Shown here one piece after another: positions 21,623-32,345 of a DNA stretch of 64,000 nt; within the stretch, counting starts at the first letter, position 1, and the number at the start of each line of letters is the position of its first letter. The stretch is from Girardinichthys multiradiatus. Its lineage: Eukaryota > Chordata > Actinopteri > Cyprinodontiformes > Goodeidae. The DNA lies in the NCBI RefSeq assembly GCF_021462225.1, contig NC_061812.1, forward strand, positions 48,403,363-48,467,362. Reading direction: 5' to 3'. The position numbers and the translations under genes are program-made. Below the pieces are notes generated by a model, which worked only from the letters and a program-made list of their open reading frames with translations, made no database searches and was not told the DNA's origin.

Positions 21623-21925
21623 AAGGAAAATAATACACTGATAAAGTGTGTCCATGTAGAGCCCAATGGTGGCCATTGTTATACTAAAAACCACAAGGAC
21701 TGGGGGTACCTCTCTCAGTCAGACTGATTATAACGACTGGAAAAGAGAAGGGGTGGCACAGGTAGCATAAATGGAGGGAGTGTTTACACCTTAACCATAA
21801 CTGAGCCGGTTTAGGCTAAACTTGACTCCCCCTTACTCCATCCAACAGGGAGGGAGGAAGGCAGAGGTAAAAATAATTGGAGAGTGTTGTTTCCTGTTGC
21901 ATTGTGTGAAAGGTGGGTTTATGAT
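21623..21925. other. Unassigned sequence between two LINEs
   Basis: Nothing recognised in this short stretch. It includes GGAGGGAGGAAGGCAGAGG. Confidence 0.4.
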
Positions 21926-22811
21926 TTGACTGAATTGACTTAGCCCATTTTAAGGCTACGTCAATTCAAAAGGGAGTATGTCTCCCTTTTAACAGGAAGA
22001 AACCTCCAGCAGAACCAGGCTCAGTGTGAGCGGCCATCTGCCACGACCGACTGGGGGTTTGAGAGAACAGAGCAGAGACACAAAAAGAACACAGAAGCTC
22101 TCATCCAGGAGTACTTTCTATGGGAAGGAAAAGTAAATGTTAATGGATGTAGCTTCTTTAGTCGTTTCATCTAGGAAGAAAGAACAGATAAACTCTGAGC
22201 CAGTTTTCAAGGTTAGAGTATGAAAGAGAGCACATACAGTTAGTCACAGTAAAAGCACTGTCAGTAGGAGAGAGACAGGGTTAAACATTGAAAGACAGGG
22301 CCAAGTGAATCATCAGTAGAAGGTGAGCATTAAGTTGTTGCCAGCAGAAGTTTGGATGATGACCCTCCATGAAGGTGTCACAGGTAGACACAGAGTAAGA
22401 CCAAGTGTAACTTCTAGGAAGAGAAAAGAGAGAGAACATAAAGTTAAAAGTTGAAAATTGGAGAGTAGTATGAGAATGTAGGGAACAGAGTGAAAGTGGT
22501 GATTATGTTCTCCAGCAGCCTAAGCCTATAACAGCATAACTGCAGCGATAACTCAGGATAACCTAAGCCACTCTAACTATAAGCTTTATCTAAAAAGATA
22601 GTTTTAAGCCTAGCCTTAAAAGTAGACAGGGTATCTGCCTCACAGACTAAAACTGGGAGCTGGTTCCACAGGAGAGGAGCCTGATAACTGAAGGATCTGC
22701 CTCCCATTCTACTTCTAGAGACTCTAGGAACCACCAGTAAACCTGCAGTCTGAGAACGAAGTGCCCTGTTAGGAACATATGGAACAATCAGATCTCTGAT
22801 GTATGATGGAG

Positions 22812-23354
22812 CTAGATCATTAAGGGCTTTATATGTGAGGAGGAGAATTTTAAATTGTATTCTGGACTGAACAGGGAGCCAATGAAGGGAGAAATATGAT
22901 CTCTCTTTTTAATTTTCATCAGAACTCTTGCTGCACCATTTTGAATCAGCTGAAGGCTTTTAACTGATAGTAAAGAATTACAATAGTCCAGCCTTGAAGT
23001 AACAAATGCATGGACTAGTTTTTCAGTGTCACTCCTGGATAGGATATTTCTAATCTTGGTAATGTTCCGGAGGTGAAAGAAGGAAATCCTAGAAACTTGT
23101 TTAATATGGGATTTAAATAACATATCCTGGTCAAAAATAACACCAAGGTTTTTTACATTATTACCGGAGGTCAATTTAATGTCATCCAGGTTAAGTGATT
23201 GACTAAGCAGTTTCTTTTTTAAAGACTCCGGTCCAAAGACAACAACTTCTGTCTTGTCTGAATTTAGAAGCAAAAAATTTAAAGTCATCCAAGTTTTTAT
23301 ATCTTCAAGACATGCTTGTAGTCTATCTAACTGGTTGGGCTCATCAGGATTCAT
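22812..23354 (-). pseudogene. L2 LINE RT, C-terminal half
   Basis: Starts in MNPDEPNQLDRLQACLEDIK, just after the catalytic YADDTQLY position (about 23400-23360, partly readable as LLCYADDTQLYL in this frame context). It continues with WMTLNFLLLNSDKTEVVVFG, VKNLGVIFDQDMLFKSHIKQ and LVHAFVTSRLDYCNSLLS, then loses the GCPNK segment and breaks after KKRDHISPFIGSL. These are thumb and post-RT regions of L2 reverse transcriptases. Confidence 0.85.
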
Positions 23355-23555
23355 GGATAAGTAAAGCTGAGTATCATCAGCGTAACAGTTAACATTTATC
23401 CTATGCTGCCTGATAATTTTACCTATTGGAAGTTTTATATAGTAAAGGGAATTGGCCCAAGTACTGAACTCTGTGGTACTTCACAATTAACCCTGGAGTT
23501 TAAAGATGATTTATCATTTACATGAACAAACTGGAATCTGTCAGACAAATAAGAT

Positions 23556-23786
23556 TTAAACCATGATCCCCACAGCATATTCCAGCCTTTCTAAGAGAAT
23601 ATTGTGATTGACTGTATCAAATGCAGCACTGAGATCTAACAGGACAAGTATAGACACAAGTCCATTATCTGAGGCCATAAGAATATCATTAGTGACTTTC
23701 GCCAGAGCTGTTTCAGTGCTATGATGAGCTCTGAAACCAGACTGAAACTCTTCAAAAAGGTGATTGCTGTGTAAATGCTCACACAT
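23556..23786 (-). pseudogene. L2 LINE RT, N-terminal palm
   Basis: Reads [39 protein letters not shown] and [20 protein letters not shown], the last with the first catalytic Asp. The frame breaks before the PQGSVLGP motif, which is missing or frameshifted at 23400-23550. Confidence 0.85.
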
Positions 23787-24094
23787 TTGATTAGCAACTA
23801 TTTTCTCAAGACTTTTAGATAAGAATGGAAGATTGGATATAGGTCTGTAATTTTACAAGTCATCTCGATCAAGTGAAGGTTTGAGTCTAACATACAAGTT
23901 GAAAGTTTAGATGAAGCTAATATTTCTGATAACTCAGGAAGCTCCACAGGATCAAAACAGTCCAAACACAGATCAAGTTCTACAGTTACTTCCAATGTTG
24001 TCTAACTTGCTGAGATGAAGTAATCATCTTCGGGAGTATGTCAAAGATTTTATTTTTAATAGAATAAATTTTATTTAAGAAGAATACCATAACG

Positions 24095-24452
24095 CATGGT
24101 GGCACAGTTGGTAGCACTGTTGCCTTGCAGCAAGAAGGTCCTGGGTTCGATTCCCAGCCTGGGGTCTTTCTGCATGGAGTTTGCATGTTCTCCCTGTGCA
24201 TGTGTGGGTTCTCACTGGGTACTCTGGCTTCCTCCCACAGTCCAAAGACATGCCTGTTAGGTTAATTGGTCACTCTAAATTGCCCTTAGGTTTATGAATG
24301 AGTGTGTGCATGGTTGTTTGTGTGTTGCCCTGCGATGGACTGGTGACCTGTCCAGGGTGTACCCTGCCTCCTGCCCATAGACTGCTGGAGATAGGCACCA
24401 GCTCCCCTGTGACCCACTATGGAATAAACGGTATAAAATGACTGACTGACTG
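24095..24452 (+). mobile_element. tRNA-derived SINE with 15-bp target duplication
   Basis: Starts CATGGTGGCACAGTTGGTAG (tRNA-like A box TGGCACAGTTGG), with a B box GGTTCGATTCC at about 24144-24154. The body is GGAGTTTGCATGTTCTCCCT, CAGTCCAAAGACATGCCTG, GACCTGTCCAGGGTGTACCC, GACTGCTGGAGATAGGCACC, and it ends with a (GACT)n tail. Flanked by AAGAATACCATAACG at 24080-24094 and 24453-24467. This widespread teleost SINE family has an RNA polymerase III promoter. The copy looks full length. Confidence 0.93.
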
Positions 24453-25049
24453 AAGAATACCATAACGTTATGACTGCTGAGAGCTAAGGGAATGCATTGC
24501 TCAACAGAGCTATGACTCATTGTAAGTGTAGCAACTGTACAATAGAGAAACCTAGGATTATTCTTGTTTTCTTCTATTAATGATGAGAAATGAGCTGTTC
24601 TAGCTTGGCAAAGTGTCTTTTTATACAACAGTAGGCTATTTTTCCAGATTAAGTAGGAATTTTCTCTGTAATTTTCTAACATTGTGCTTTAAAGTACGCA
24701 CCTCTGAATTAAACCAGGGAGCCAGCTTCCTATGAATAATTACCTTCTTTTTCAAGGGGGCTGCATTGTCTAATGCATCATGCAATGATGAAGTAACACT
24801 ATGAACAAGATAATCAATTTGTGAAGGGGAAGAATCAAAATTACTTCACATCCACTGTTTTTCTGTGATAATGAGAAAATTAAAAGTGGAACAGACTTTT
24901 TAAAGGTTGTCACAGGATTGTCTAATAATGATCTACTATAATGAAATTTTCTTTCAGGTGTGGAGTACTCTGTTAAAATAAACTCAAAGGATATTTAAAA
25001 ATGGTCAGACAGGACAGGGTTATAAGAAAATATTGTTATGTCTTTACAC

Positions 25050-25737
25050 TCAATGCCATATGTCAGCACACGGTTCAGAGAATGAAGACAAAGGTGGGTA
25101 GGTTTTTTTAATGTTTTGAGCAAAGCCAATTGAGTCTAAGATAGCATTAAAGGCTATATTTAGGCTATCACTTTCAGTGTCAACATGAATGTAAAAATCC
25201 CCCACTATAATAACCTTATCTGTATTTAACACTAAATCAGATAAAAGGTCTGAAAACGGATCTAAAAATTGAGAGTAAGGGCCTGGTGGACGGTACAAAA
25301 CAACAAACAGAAGTGGTTTTAGTTCTTTGCAATTTGGATGAGGAAAACTAAAGATTAAACATTCAAAAGAGTTGTAGCTATTGATTGGTCTGGGACTAAT
25401 CAATAAATCGGACTGAAAGATTGTTGCTACTCCTCCTCGCCCAGTATATCGAGCAATGTGGAAATTGAAATAATTAGTAGGAGTTGACTCATTTATAGTA
25501 ACATAATCCTCTTGCTGCAGCCAGGTTTCTGAGGCAAAATAAATCAATCTGATTGTCACAAATCAGGTCACTAACTAGCAAAGTCTTTGAAGAGAGAGAT
25601 CTTATGTTCAGTAGGCCACATTTAATTGTTTTATTTTTCTTTTTAGTCTGAGTTGTGTTTAATTTTATGAGATTTTCATGATTTCCTCCTTTTAGATTAT
25701 TTTTTAATCTATTCAATTTTGGGTGTGGGCGAGACAC
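25050..25737 (-). pseudogene. L2 LINE APE endonuclease
   Basis: Two overlapping frames cover it. The N-terminal one contains [17 protein letters not shown] (25737-25489). The main one reads [20 protein letters not shown] (catalytic Glu in ETWL), YTGRGGVATIFQSDL, SFECLIFSFPHPNCKELKPL, VLYRPPGPYSQFLDPFSDLL and VIIVGDFYIHVDTESD (25559-25050). The VGDFNIH motif is VGDFYIH here, with an Asn to Tyr change at a catalytic-site residue. The C-terminal SDH part lies beyond a stop. Dead copy. Confidence 0.85.
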
Positions 25738-25745
25738 TGTCTTAA

Positions 25746-26515
25746 TAGGGTAATGGGTGGGTAGCAGTACAGAAGCTGCAGAGAGGAGTGTTAAAACTAT
25801 GACCCTGCTTCCTGGTCTGAACCCTGGGTTATCAGAGTTTTGCCTATGGCATATGTTTACATTTAAACAACGTAATCAAACTGATCCAGCTTCGATTGCT
25901 CTGCATTGACACAATGTACTGTCAATAAGACAGTTTGCTTTGTTGCTTTGTTTAGTGGCAAGATTAAAGTATACACTGTCTTTCTCACCAAATGGAATAG
26001 GCTGCCGTAGGTTAAAGCATACACTGTCTTTCTCACCAAATGGAATAGGCTGCCATAAAATAGTGATTTTTAGAAGTGATTTTGGCATCTAGTTTGCAAA
26101 TGAAGGATTATATCTGCCTTATAATGTGTTTATTTCTTTTCTATCAATTATATTATCAACATCAAGCACAGTGAGTCCTCTGCATGATGTGCAATTACAG
26201 TTACATGGGCTTTGCATATGAATGTAAAATAGTTGAAAAATTAGACGTTTTTTAGACCTTGAATTTATAACCCTGAAGTTTTATCCTGTGCAATTATGTA
26301 TGTGATTTTTTTTTTGTACTTAAAATGTGCCAGCAAAAATTTCACCTGCAAGAATTCGTCTGAAAAAATTCAAATGCAGAAATTTGTTCCAAAAACAAAT
26401 CCACGAAGAAGAGTCGAACGGCTTTTAGCCAATCAAGTTACGCTCATTTGATCATGTGACTCACCAGTTCGCTTCTGCAGAGGCTCCTCATTTGACCCAG
26501 AAGGAAGCGACGAAG
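25746..26515. other. Unassigned; includes a short tandem duplication
   Basis: The start (to about 25860) may be the 5' UTR of the L2 element. At about 25965-26060 a 48-bp unit containing TACACTGTCTTTCTCACC and GGAATAGGCTGCC is present twice in tandem with few differences. The rest is AT-rich without recognised features. Confidence 0.5.
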
Positions 26516-26862
26516 GTGAATTTGGCTTCCAGTTGTAGCTTCCGATTCGGGAAACTGTTAAAGGGCAATTTCACCTAATTTTTCACTACCTTGAGCATCT
26601 TTATTCTGCTCCACCTCAAAAACTACAATACTTAGACACTTCAAACCTGGACTAGATTATTCTACACTAATAGCATAATCCTATAAACACAATTTGGGAT
26701 TTGTGAAGGCTTTATTTGACTTGTGAAAATTGAATAAAAGGCCATATCAGTGCTTTTTTTCCATTTGGACCATCCTAGAACTGGTCCTGCTCCAAAACTT
26801 GCTCCAAAACCTGCCCTTATCTGTTTCCCGAATTAGAAGCTACAACGGGAAGCCAACAAATG
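26516..26862. mobile_element. MITE-like element with 42-bp inverted repeats
   Basis: The left arm 26516-26557 (GTGAATTTGGCTTCCAGTTG ... CGGGAAACTG) and right arm 26821-26862 (CTGTTTCCCGAATTAGAAGC ... CCAACAAATG) are inverted copies with about 83 percent identity by eye. The 260-bp interior is AT-rich and non-coding. No target duplication could be settled, so the superfamily is unknown. Confidence 0.65.
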
Positions 26863-27162
26863 ACACCAAGGTTTTTTTACTTTATTACCGGAGGCCAATT
26901 TAATGCCGTCCAAATTAATCGATTGACTAAGCAGTTTCTTTTCCAAAGATACCGGTCCAAAGAAGACAATTTCTGACTTGTCAAAATTTAGAAGCAGAAC
27001 ATTTAAAGCCATTTAAAGTCACATCATCAAGACATGCCTGTAGTCTGTCTAACTGGTTGGATTCATCAGGATTTATGAATAAATAATGCCGAGTATCATC
27101 AGCATACCAGTGGAGGTTCATCCCATGCTTTCTGATAATTTTAACTATTTGAAGCATATATA

Positions 27163-28552
27163 CAGTACAGACCAAACGTTTAGACATACCTTCTCATTCA
27201 AAGAATTGTCTTTATTTTTATGACTATGAATATTGTAGCTTCACACTATCAAAACTATGAATTAATACATGTGGAATTATATACTGAACAAAAAAGTGTG
27301 AAACAACTGAAAATATGTCTTATATTCTAGGTTCTTCAAAGTAGCCACCTTTTGCTTTGATTACTGCTCCGCACACTCTTGGCATTCTGTTGATGAGCTT
27401 CAAGAGGTAGTCACCTGAAATGGTCTTCACTTCACAGGTGTGCCCTGTCAGGTTTAATAAGTGGGATTTCAAGCCTTATAAATGGGGTTGGGACCATCAG
27501 TTGTGTTGTGCAGGAGGTGGATACAGTACACAGCTGATAGTCCTACTGAATAGACAAGAAAAAAGCAGCTAAGTGAAGAAAAACAAGTGGCCATCATTAC
27601 TTTAAGAAATGAAGGTCAGTCAGTCCGAACAATTTGGAAAATGTTGAAAGTGTCCCCAAGTGCAGTCGCAAAAACCATCAAGCGCTACAAAGAAACTGGC
27701 TCACATGAGGACCGCCCCAGGAAAGGAAGACCAAGAGTCACCTCTGCTGCGGACGATAAGTTCATCTGAGCCACCAGCCTCAGAAATCGCAGGTTAACAG
27801 CAGCTCAGATTAGAGAACAGGTCAATGCCACACAGAGTTCTAGCAGCAGACACATCTCTAGAAGAACTGTTAAGAGGAGACTGTGTGAATCAGGCCTTCA
27901 TGGTAAAATAGCTGCTAGGAAACCACTGCTGAGGACAGGCAACAAGCAGAAGAGACTTGTTTGGGCTGAAGAACACAAGGAATGGACATTAGACCAGTGG
28001 AAATCTGTGCTTTGGTCTGATGAATCCAGGTTTGAGATCTTTGGTTCCAACCACAGTGTCTTTGTGCGGCGCAGAAGAGGTGAACGGATGGACTCTACAT
28101 GCGTGGTTCCCACCATGAAGCATGGAGGAGGAGGTATGATGGTGTGGGGGTGCTTTGCTGGTGACACTGTTGGGGATTCAGTCAAAATTGAAGGCATACT
28201 GAACCAGCATGGCTACCACACCGTCTTGCAGCGGCATGCTATTCCATCCGGTTTGCGTTTAGTTGGACCACCATTTATTTTTCAACAGGACAATGACCCC
28301 AAACACACCTCCAGATTGTGTAAGGGCTATTTGACCAAGAAGGAGAGTGATGGGGTGCTGCACCAGAAGACATGGCCTCCACAGTCACCGGACCTGAACC
28401 CAATCGAGATGGTTTTGGGTGAGCTGGACCGCAGAGTGAAGGCAAAAGGGCCAACAAGTGCTAAGCTTCAGTGTGAAGCTAAAATATTCCTAGTCATGAA
28501 AATAAAGAAAACTCTGAATGAGAAGGTGTGTCCAAACCTTTTGACTGTACTG
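27163..28552 (+). mobile_element. Tc1-like DNA transposon inserted in the L2 copy
   Basis: Terminal inverted repeats of about 80 bp: left CAGTACAGACCAAACGTTTA..., right (inverted) CAGTACAGTCAAAAGGTTTG..., both continuing into ACCTTCTCATTCA and ending near AGCTTCACAC. It sits at a TATATA site within the L2 sequence, which continues on both sides (ends near 27160, resumes ATATAGTAAAGAGAATTGGC at about 28554). Length 1390 bp, slightly shorter than usual because the end of the transposase gene is deleted. Confidence 0.92.
27587..28485 (+). pseudogene. Tc1 transposase, one nonsense codon and C-terminal deletion
   Basis: A single frame runs from 27587 across a TGA at 27767-27769 (probably CGA to TGA, a CpG-type change) to about 28460. 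The N-terminal HTH reads LRNEGQSVRTIWKMLKVSPS and the GRPR box is KGRPRVTS. The DDE core has WSDESRFEIFGSN (first D), PTMKHGGGGMMVWGCF, IFQQDNDPKHTS (second D) and SPDLNPIEMVLGEL (final E). After KAKGPTSAK about 40 residues of the normal C-terminus are missing and the frame enters the right terminal repeat. It binds the terminal repeats and cuts and pastes into TA; this copy cannot. Confidence 0.9.
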
Positions 28553-29975
28553 CATATAGTAAAGAGAATTGGCCCAAGCACTGAACCCTGGGGTACTCCA
28601 CAAGTAACCCTAGAGTTTGAAGATTTGTTATTTATATGATCAAACTGGAACAGGTCAGACAAATAAGATTTAAACCAGCCTAGTGCTGTTTCTCTGATCC
28701 TTACAGAACGTTCCCGCCCTTGTAAGAGAATATTGTGATCGACTGTATCAAATGCTGCGCTGAGATCTAACAGAACAAGTACAGACCAGTCAATTTTCTG
28801 AGGCCATGAGAATTTCATTATTGACTTCCACCTTTGCTGTTTCAGTGCTATGATGAGCTCTGAAACCTGACTGAAACTCTTCAAACAGATCATTACTGTG
28901 TAAATGCTCACAGACGTGATTAGCAGCTATTTTCTCAAGAATGGAATGGATCTAAAATAGGGGTGGTAATTAAAGGGAACACTTTCTTAAATAATTTGAC
29001 TAGGATTGGGTTTAATGTTTAGAATGTTTATTTATGATAACTCAGAAAGCTCAACTGGATCAAAACAATCCAAACACAGATCAAGTTCTACAGTTACCTC
29101 CTGTGCTGTCTCACTTGAAGTAATTATGTTTGGGAAATGCCAATAATTTTATCTTTCAGAGAATCAATTTTATTATGAAAGAATTCTACAAAGTCATTAC
29201 TGCTGACAGCTGGGGGAATGGATGGTTTAACAGGATTAAGACCTTGTATTATTCTTATTCTCTTGTATTAGCAATGAGAAATAAGGTATTCTAACTTGGC
29301 AAAGTGTCTTTTTATAACAGTAGACTGTGTTGTAGATTAAGATTAAGAGTCCTCTAGATGTGTAAAGTGCCATTTTCTCTCCAATTTTCCAAAATTGTGC
29401 TTTAAAATATGCAGAGCTGAATAAAACCAGGGAGCCAGTTTTCTATGAGTAATTACCTTATTTTTCAAGGGAGCTACATTGTCATAACAAAATGAGGAAG
29501 TAACCCTATGAACAAGAAAATCAATTTGTGAAAGGGAAGAAATAAAATTACTACCCTCCAATGTGTTTTCTGTGACAATACGGATATTAAAATTGAGCAG
29601 ATTCTTTAAAGGTCTGATACTGATCTAATACAATGAAATTTTCTTTCAACTGTGAAGTACTCATTTAAATTAAATTCAAAGGTCATTAAAGATTATCATA
29701 CAGGACAGGGTTATGAGAAAATACTGTTATTAATTTACACTCAATGCCATATAATCACAAAGTCCAGAGTATGAAGGCAAAAGTGGGTAGATTTGCAGAT
29801 GTTTTGAGCAAAGCCAATTGAATCTAAGACAGTATTAAAGGCTAAATTTAGCATATCACTATCAGTGTCAACATGAATGTTAAAATCCCCCACTAAAATG
29901 AATGTATCTGTATTTAACACTAAATCAGATGAGTGAAGGTAACACCCCACCTGCATAAAACATAGACACATAGAC

Positions 29976-31189
29976 TGAATGGTTTATTTGTACTGGTTTG
30001 TGCTCCTATAGTTTCTGAGATATTACAAGTTTTAATTTCAGACGATTTCATGACTGCACCTGAATTGATTGCAGGCTGTAATTAGCCACCATTTTTAGTT
30101 TCACAAATGTACGTGAGTTTATTTGTTCCTGTGCATTGTTGTTCGCCAGTTCAGTGAGCAATAATGTGACCTTGTCATATATTACCACTGGAGGAAGGAA
30201 GACAATGTAAGTCTTATTTCTTTCTGCAGAAGAACAGTGACATTACAATGATGTTTATGTTTTTTACAAAGCCAGTTTTCTAGTACCTATGAAAAACCAT
30301 ACTTTTCACTATTATTTCTGTAGCTGCTTGGACAGATGTTTGTTTTTATACATTGATTTCCTGTTTCAAGTGTTATTTTGAGTATGCTTAATTTGTACTT
30401 TAGATAGGTTGCAATGTAGTGGTAGGAAAGGATCAAAATAATTAATTCATTGAGAGAAGTAAAAAACCATGACTTCTAGGCTGACACAGAAGAAAGTGAC
30501 TGTGTGTTTGAAAATCAAATATACTTTATACTTAAAAAAAGAGTGAAAAAAACGTCTGATTTGGAAAATGTACTTTATCTAAAAAAATAAATAAATACTG
30601 ATAACACACAATTTGCCTGTTTTCACTCGACAGTCCGGTTTGTGTCACAGCAAAAGAAAAAAAAATAACTTGATATCAACTGAACATGAATCACTGCTGT
30701 CTTGTATGCACCAAGTATAAATACACCCTCCTCATGTCTTTTAGATTCAGGTGAAAACCCGTCCTAACATATAGCGTGCGTGACAGCTTTGCCTTTAAGG
30801 AATTTGCCACTAAAAACACAATTTATGTTTGGGCAGAACAATTTATGACACTAAAGTGTCAGTGTTTGATCTGGGTTTTTCTGCCCATTCAAGACTGCGG
30901 ACCCTCTCTAAAATCTAACCAGTTCATTCACAACAACAATCCTCAATCTGCTATGTATAACACTGCATGTGGTTGTATTTTTTTTGGATGGTGTTCTCAC
31001 TCCATTTGCCAGGTCATCATAGAGCTCCCACACACATGGACCTCTCCTGCAATATGCAGTGTAATGCCCCAGGCCATCTTTGGTCAAGCTTTCCTTGAAA
31101 GCAACAACATTCTAAAGTGAATGTCTTTCTTTCTTTATCCATAGTGGAGGGAAATTTATTCAAGTCAAATTCAGTTTGGTTTGCCAGGT
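29976..31189. other. Unassigned AT-rich intronic sequence
   Basis: No recognised gene or repeat. Part of 30990-31189 may be the decayed C-terminal end of the transposase remnant that follows. Confidence 0.35.
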
Positions 31190-32345
31190 CAATCCATGCT
31201 ATTTCTTCTATGCTTTATCTGTGAGTAACTGTCCCTGCACAGAGCTCTTTTCCTGAGGTGCCGAGCCCCACAACAATGAAAGCATGTAAGAGCTGGTCCA
31301 AACATTGTGACTGAAGAAGCTCTGCTATTGACCTGACAAAGACGTCTTTGACACGGTGTGTTTTGTTTTTCAGGCAGTCCAACTGGCAGATCATCTTGAT
31401 GCAGTAGGATGAGTAGTAAAGGCCTTGACCACAGCACCGATACTGGCCAGAGAAAAATCTGTCACAGCTTCCTTTGCAACAACTATACCTGCACGAATCC
31501 ATTCTGTCATGCCATGCCTCTCTGACAGCATTTGAGCATTTGCACTACTGGAGCTCTGGAGCAGTTGTGCCCTGCCCGAACGCCTTAATATAGGAAGACA
31601 TGGCCAGACCCGCCAGTTGGTCTAACCAGTTTTCTCACTACTGAGCCGGTTGTATCAAAACACATTGTTGGAGCACATTTCTTGGACAATGCCTTACACA
31701 CGTGCAGCTGACTTTGACTCCAATAGTAGCATATCTGATGCTTCCACTGTGAGATGTGCTTTAAGTTATAAATTACAAAGACACAATGGAATCTTTGTCC
31801 CCCAATTTGAAATTTTTTCTTTCTTGTTTGGCTAACCGCAGGGTGGCTAAATTAGGTAGGTGGCTTGGCTTGGTATTTGCAACATTCATCAGATCTGCTG
31901 CCTTTGCTGACCTCCATACAGCTGCTTTCATCCTGCCCTCACACAGCTCTTTTGCAATCTACTCACACAGGTTTCCGGACATAAACTGCTTGGAATGGCC
32001 AGTGTGCAGGAATAATTTTTGATGGAATATTGGAGCACCATTGAGTTGTTAACTGCTGGCTCTCTGTCACATGTCATTTCAACATGGCTGTGAAACTCTT
32101 TAAAGAAACTTCTGATGTATATGTAGTTACTGATGATAGTTTGATAGACCTTGGCTCTTTGGAACACAAATATACATGTGTCTTTGACCTTCTTCCAAAT
32201 CAGATCAGTTAAGACATGAGCCCAAGTGCCAGGTATTAAAATTGTGTATTCTCTTTTCCCAGATGGAGAAAACCTGTTGTTGTATTCTGCTTCTTCAGGA
32301 ATAAATTTAACCCATTTTTTAAAGGGAACATAAAGCTGAAAAGCC
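31190..32345 (-). pseudogene. Decayed transposase of a MULE/NOF-like DNA transposon family
   Basis: Reading leftward, the frame 32345-31990 is open and gives VPFKKWVKFIPEEAEYNN, TWAHVLTDLIWKKVKDTCIF, VFQRAKVYQTIISNYIYIRS and HSHVEMTCDREPAVNNSMVL. After breaks come KPSHLPNLATLRLAKQERKN (about 31890-31820), HVCKALSKKCAPTMCFDTTG followed by SVVRK (about 31710-31635), EWIRAG/AKEAVTDFSLA-type residues (about 31500-31440), and CIKMICQLDCLKNKTHRVKD with VFVRSIAELLQSQCLDQLL (31410-31290). This order (Cys/His N-terminal part, a D in FDTTGSVVRK, a D in VTDFSLA, then IKMICR...RVKDFFVRS) is that of a large animal transposon protein family I associate with MULE/NOF-type DDE transposases. The family name is from memory and uncertain. 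Stops and frameshifts make it dead. Confidence 0.62.

Larger units (their letters stand above)
21926..25745 (-). mobile_element. L2/Maui-like LINE, nearly full length, decayed
   Basis: Reading leftward: endonuclease start ([15 protein letters not shown] at about 25640-25590), endonuclease body (25559-25050), linker, RT N-terminal half (23786-23556), RT C-terminal half (23354-22812), C-terminal tail in fragments (about 22790-22620), and the 3' UTR with the CCCAGTCGGTCGTGGCAG block at about 22040-22060 and ATTGA-rich end near 21930. Multiple frameshifts disrupt it. A SINE sits inside at 24095-24452. The protein motifs and 3' UTR are those of the L2/Maui LINEs abundant in teleosts. Confidence 0.87.
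26870..29975 (-). mobile_element. Second L2/Maui-like LINE copy, interrupted by Tc1
   Basis: Minus-strand fragments: endonuclease (29971-29741, LVLNTDTFILVGDFNIHVDT), linker (about 29560-29340), RT N-terminal half (28911-28560, [20 protein letters not shown] and [18 protein letters not shown]) and, beyond the Tc1 insertion at 27163-28552, the RT C-terminal half (27187-26880, WYADDTRHYLFINPDESNQL). The catalytic YADD and the PQGSVLGP motif are both visible, but the copy is broken by frameshifts and lacks its 3' UTR. It is homologous to the copy at 21926-25745 over its whole length. Confidence 0.85.
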
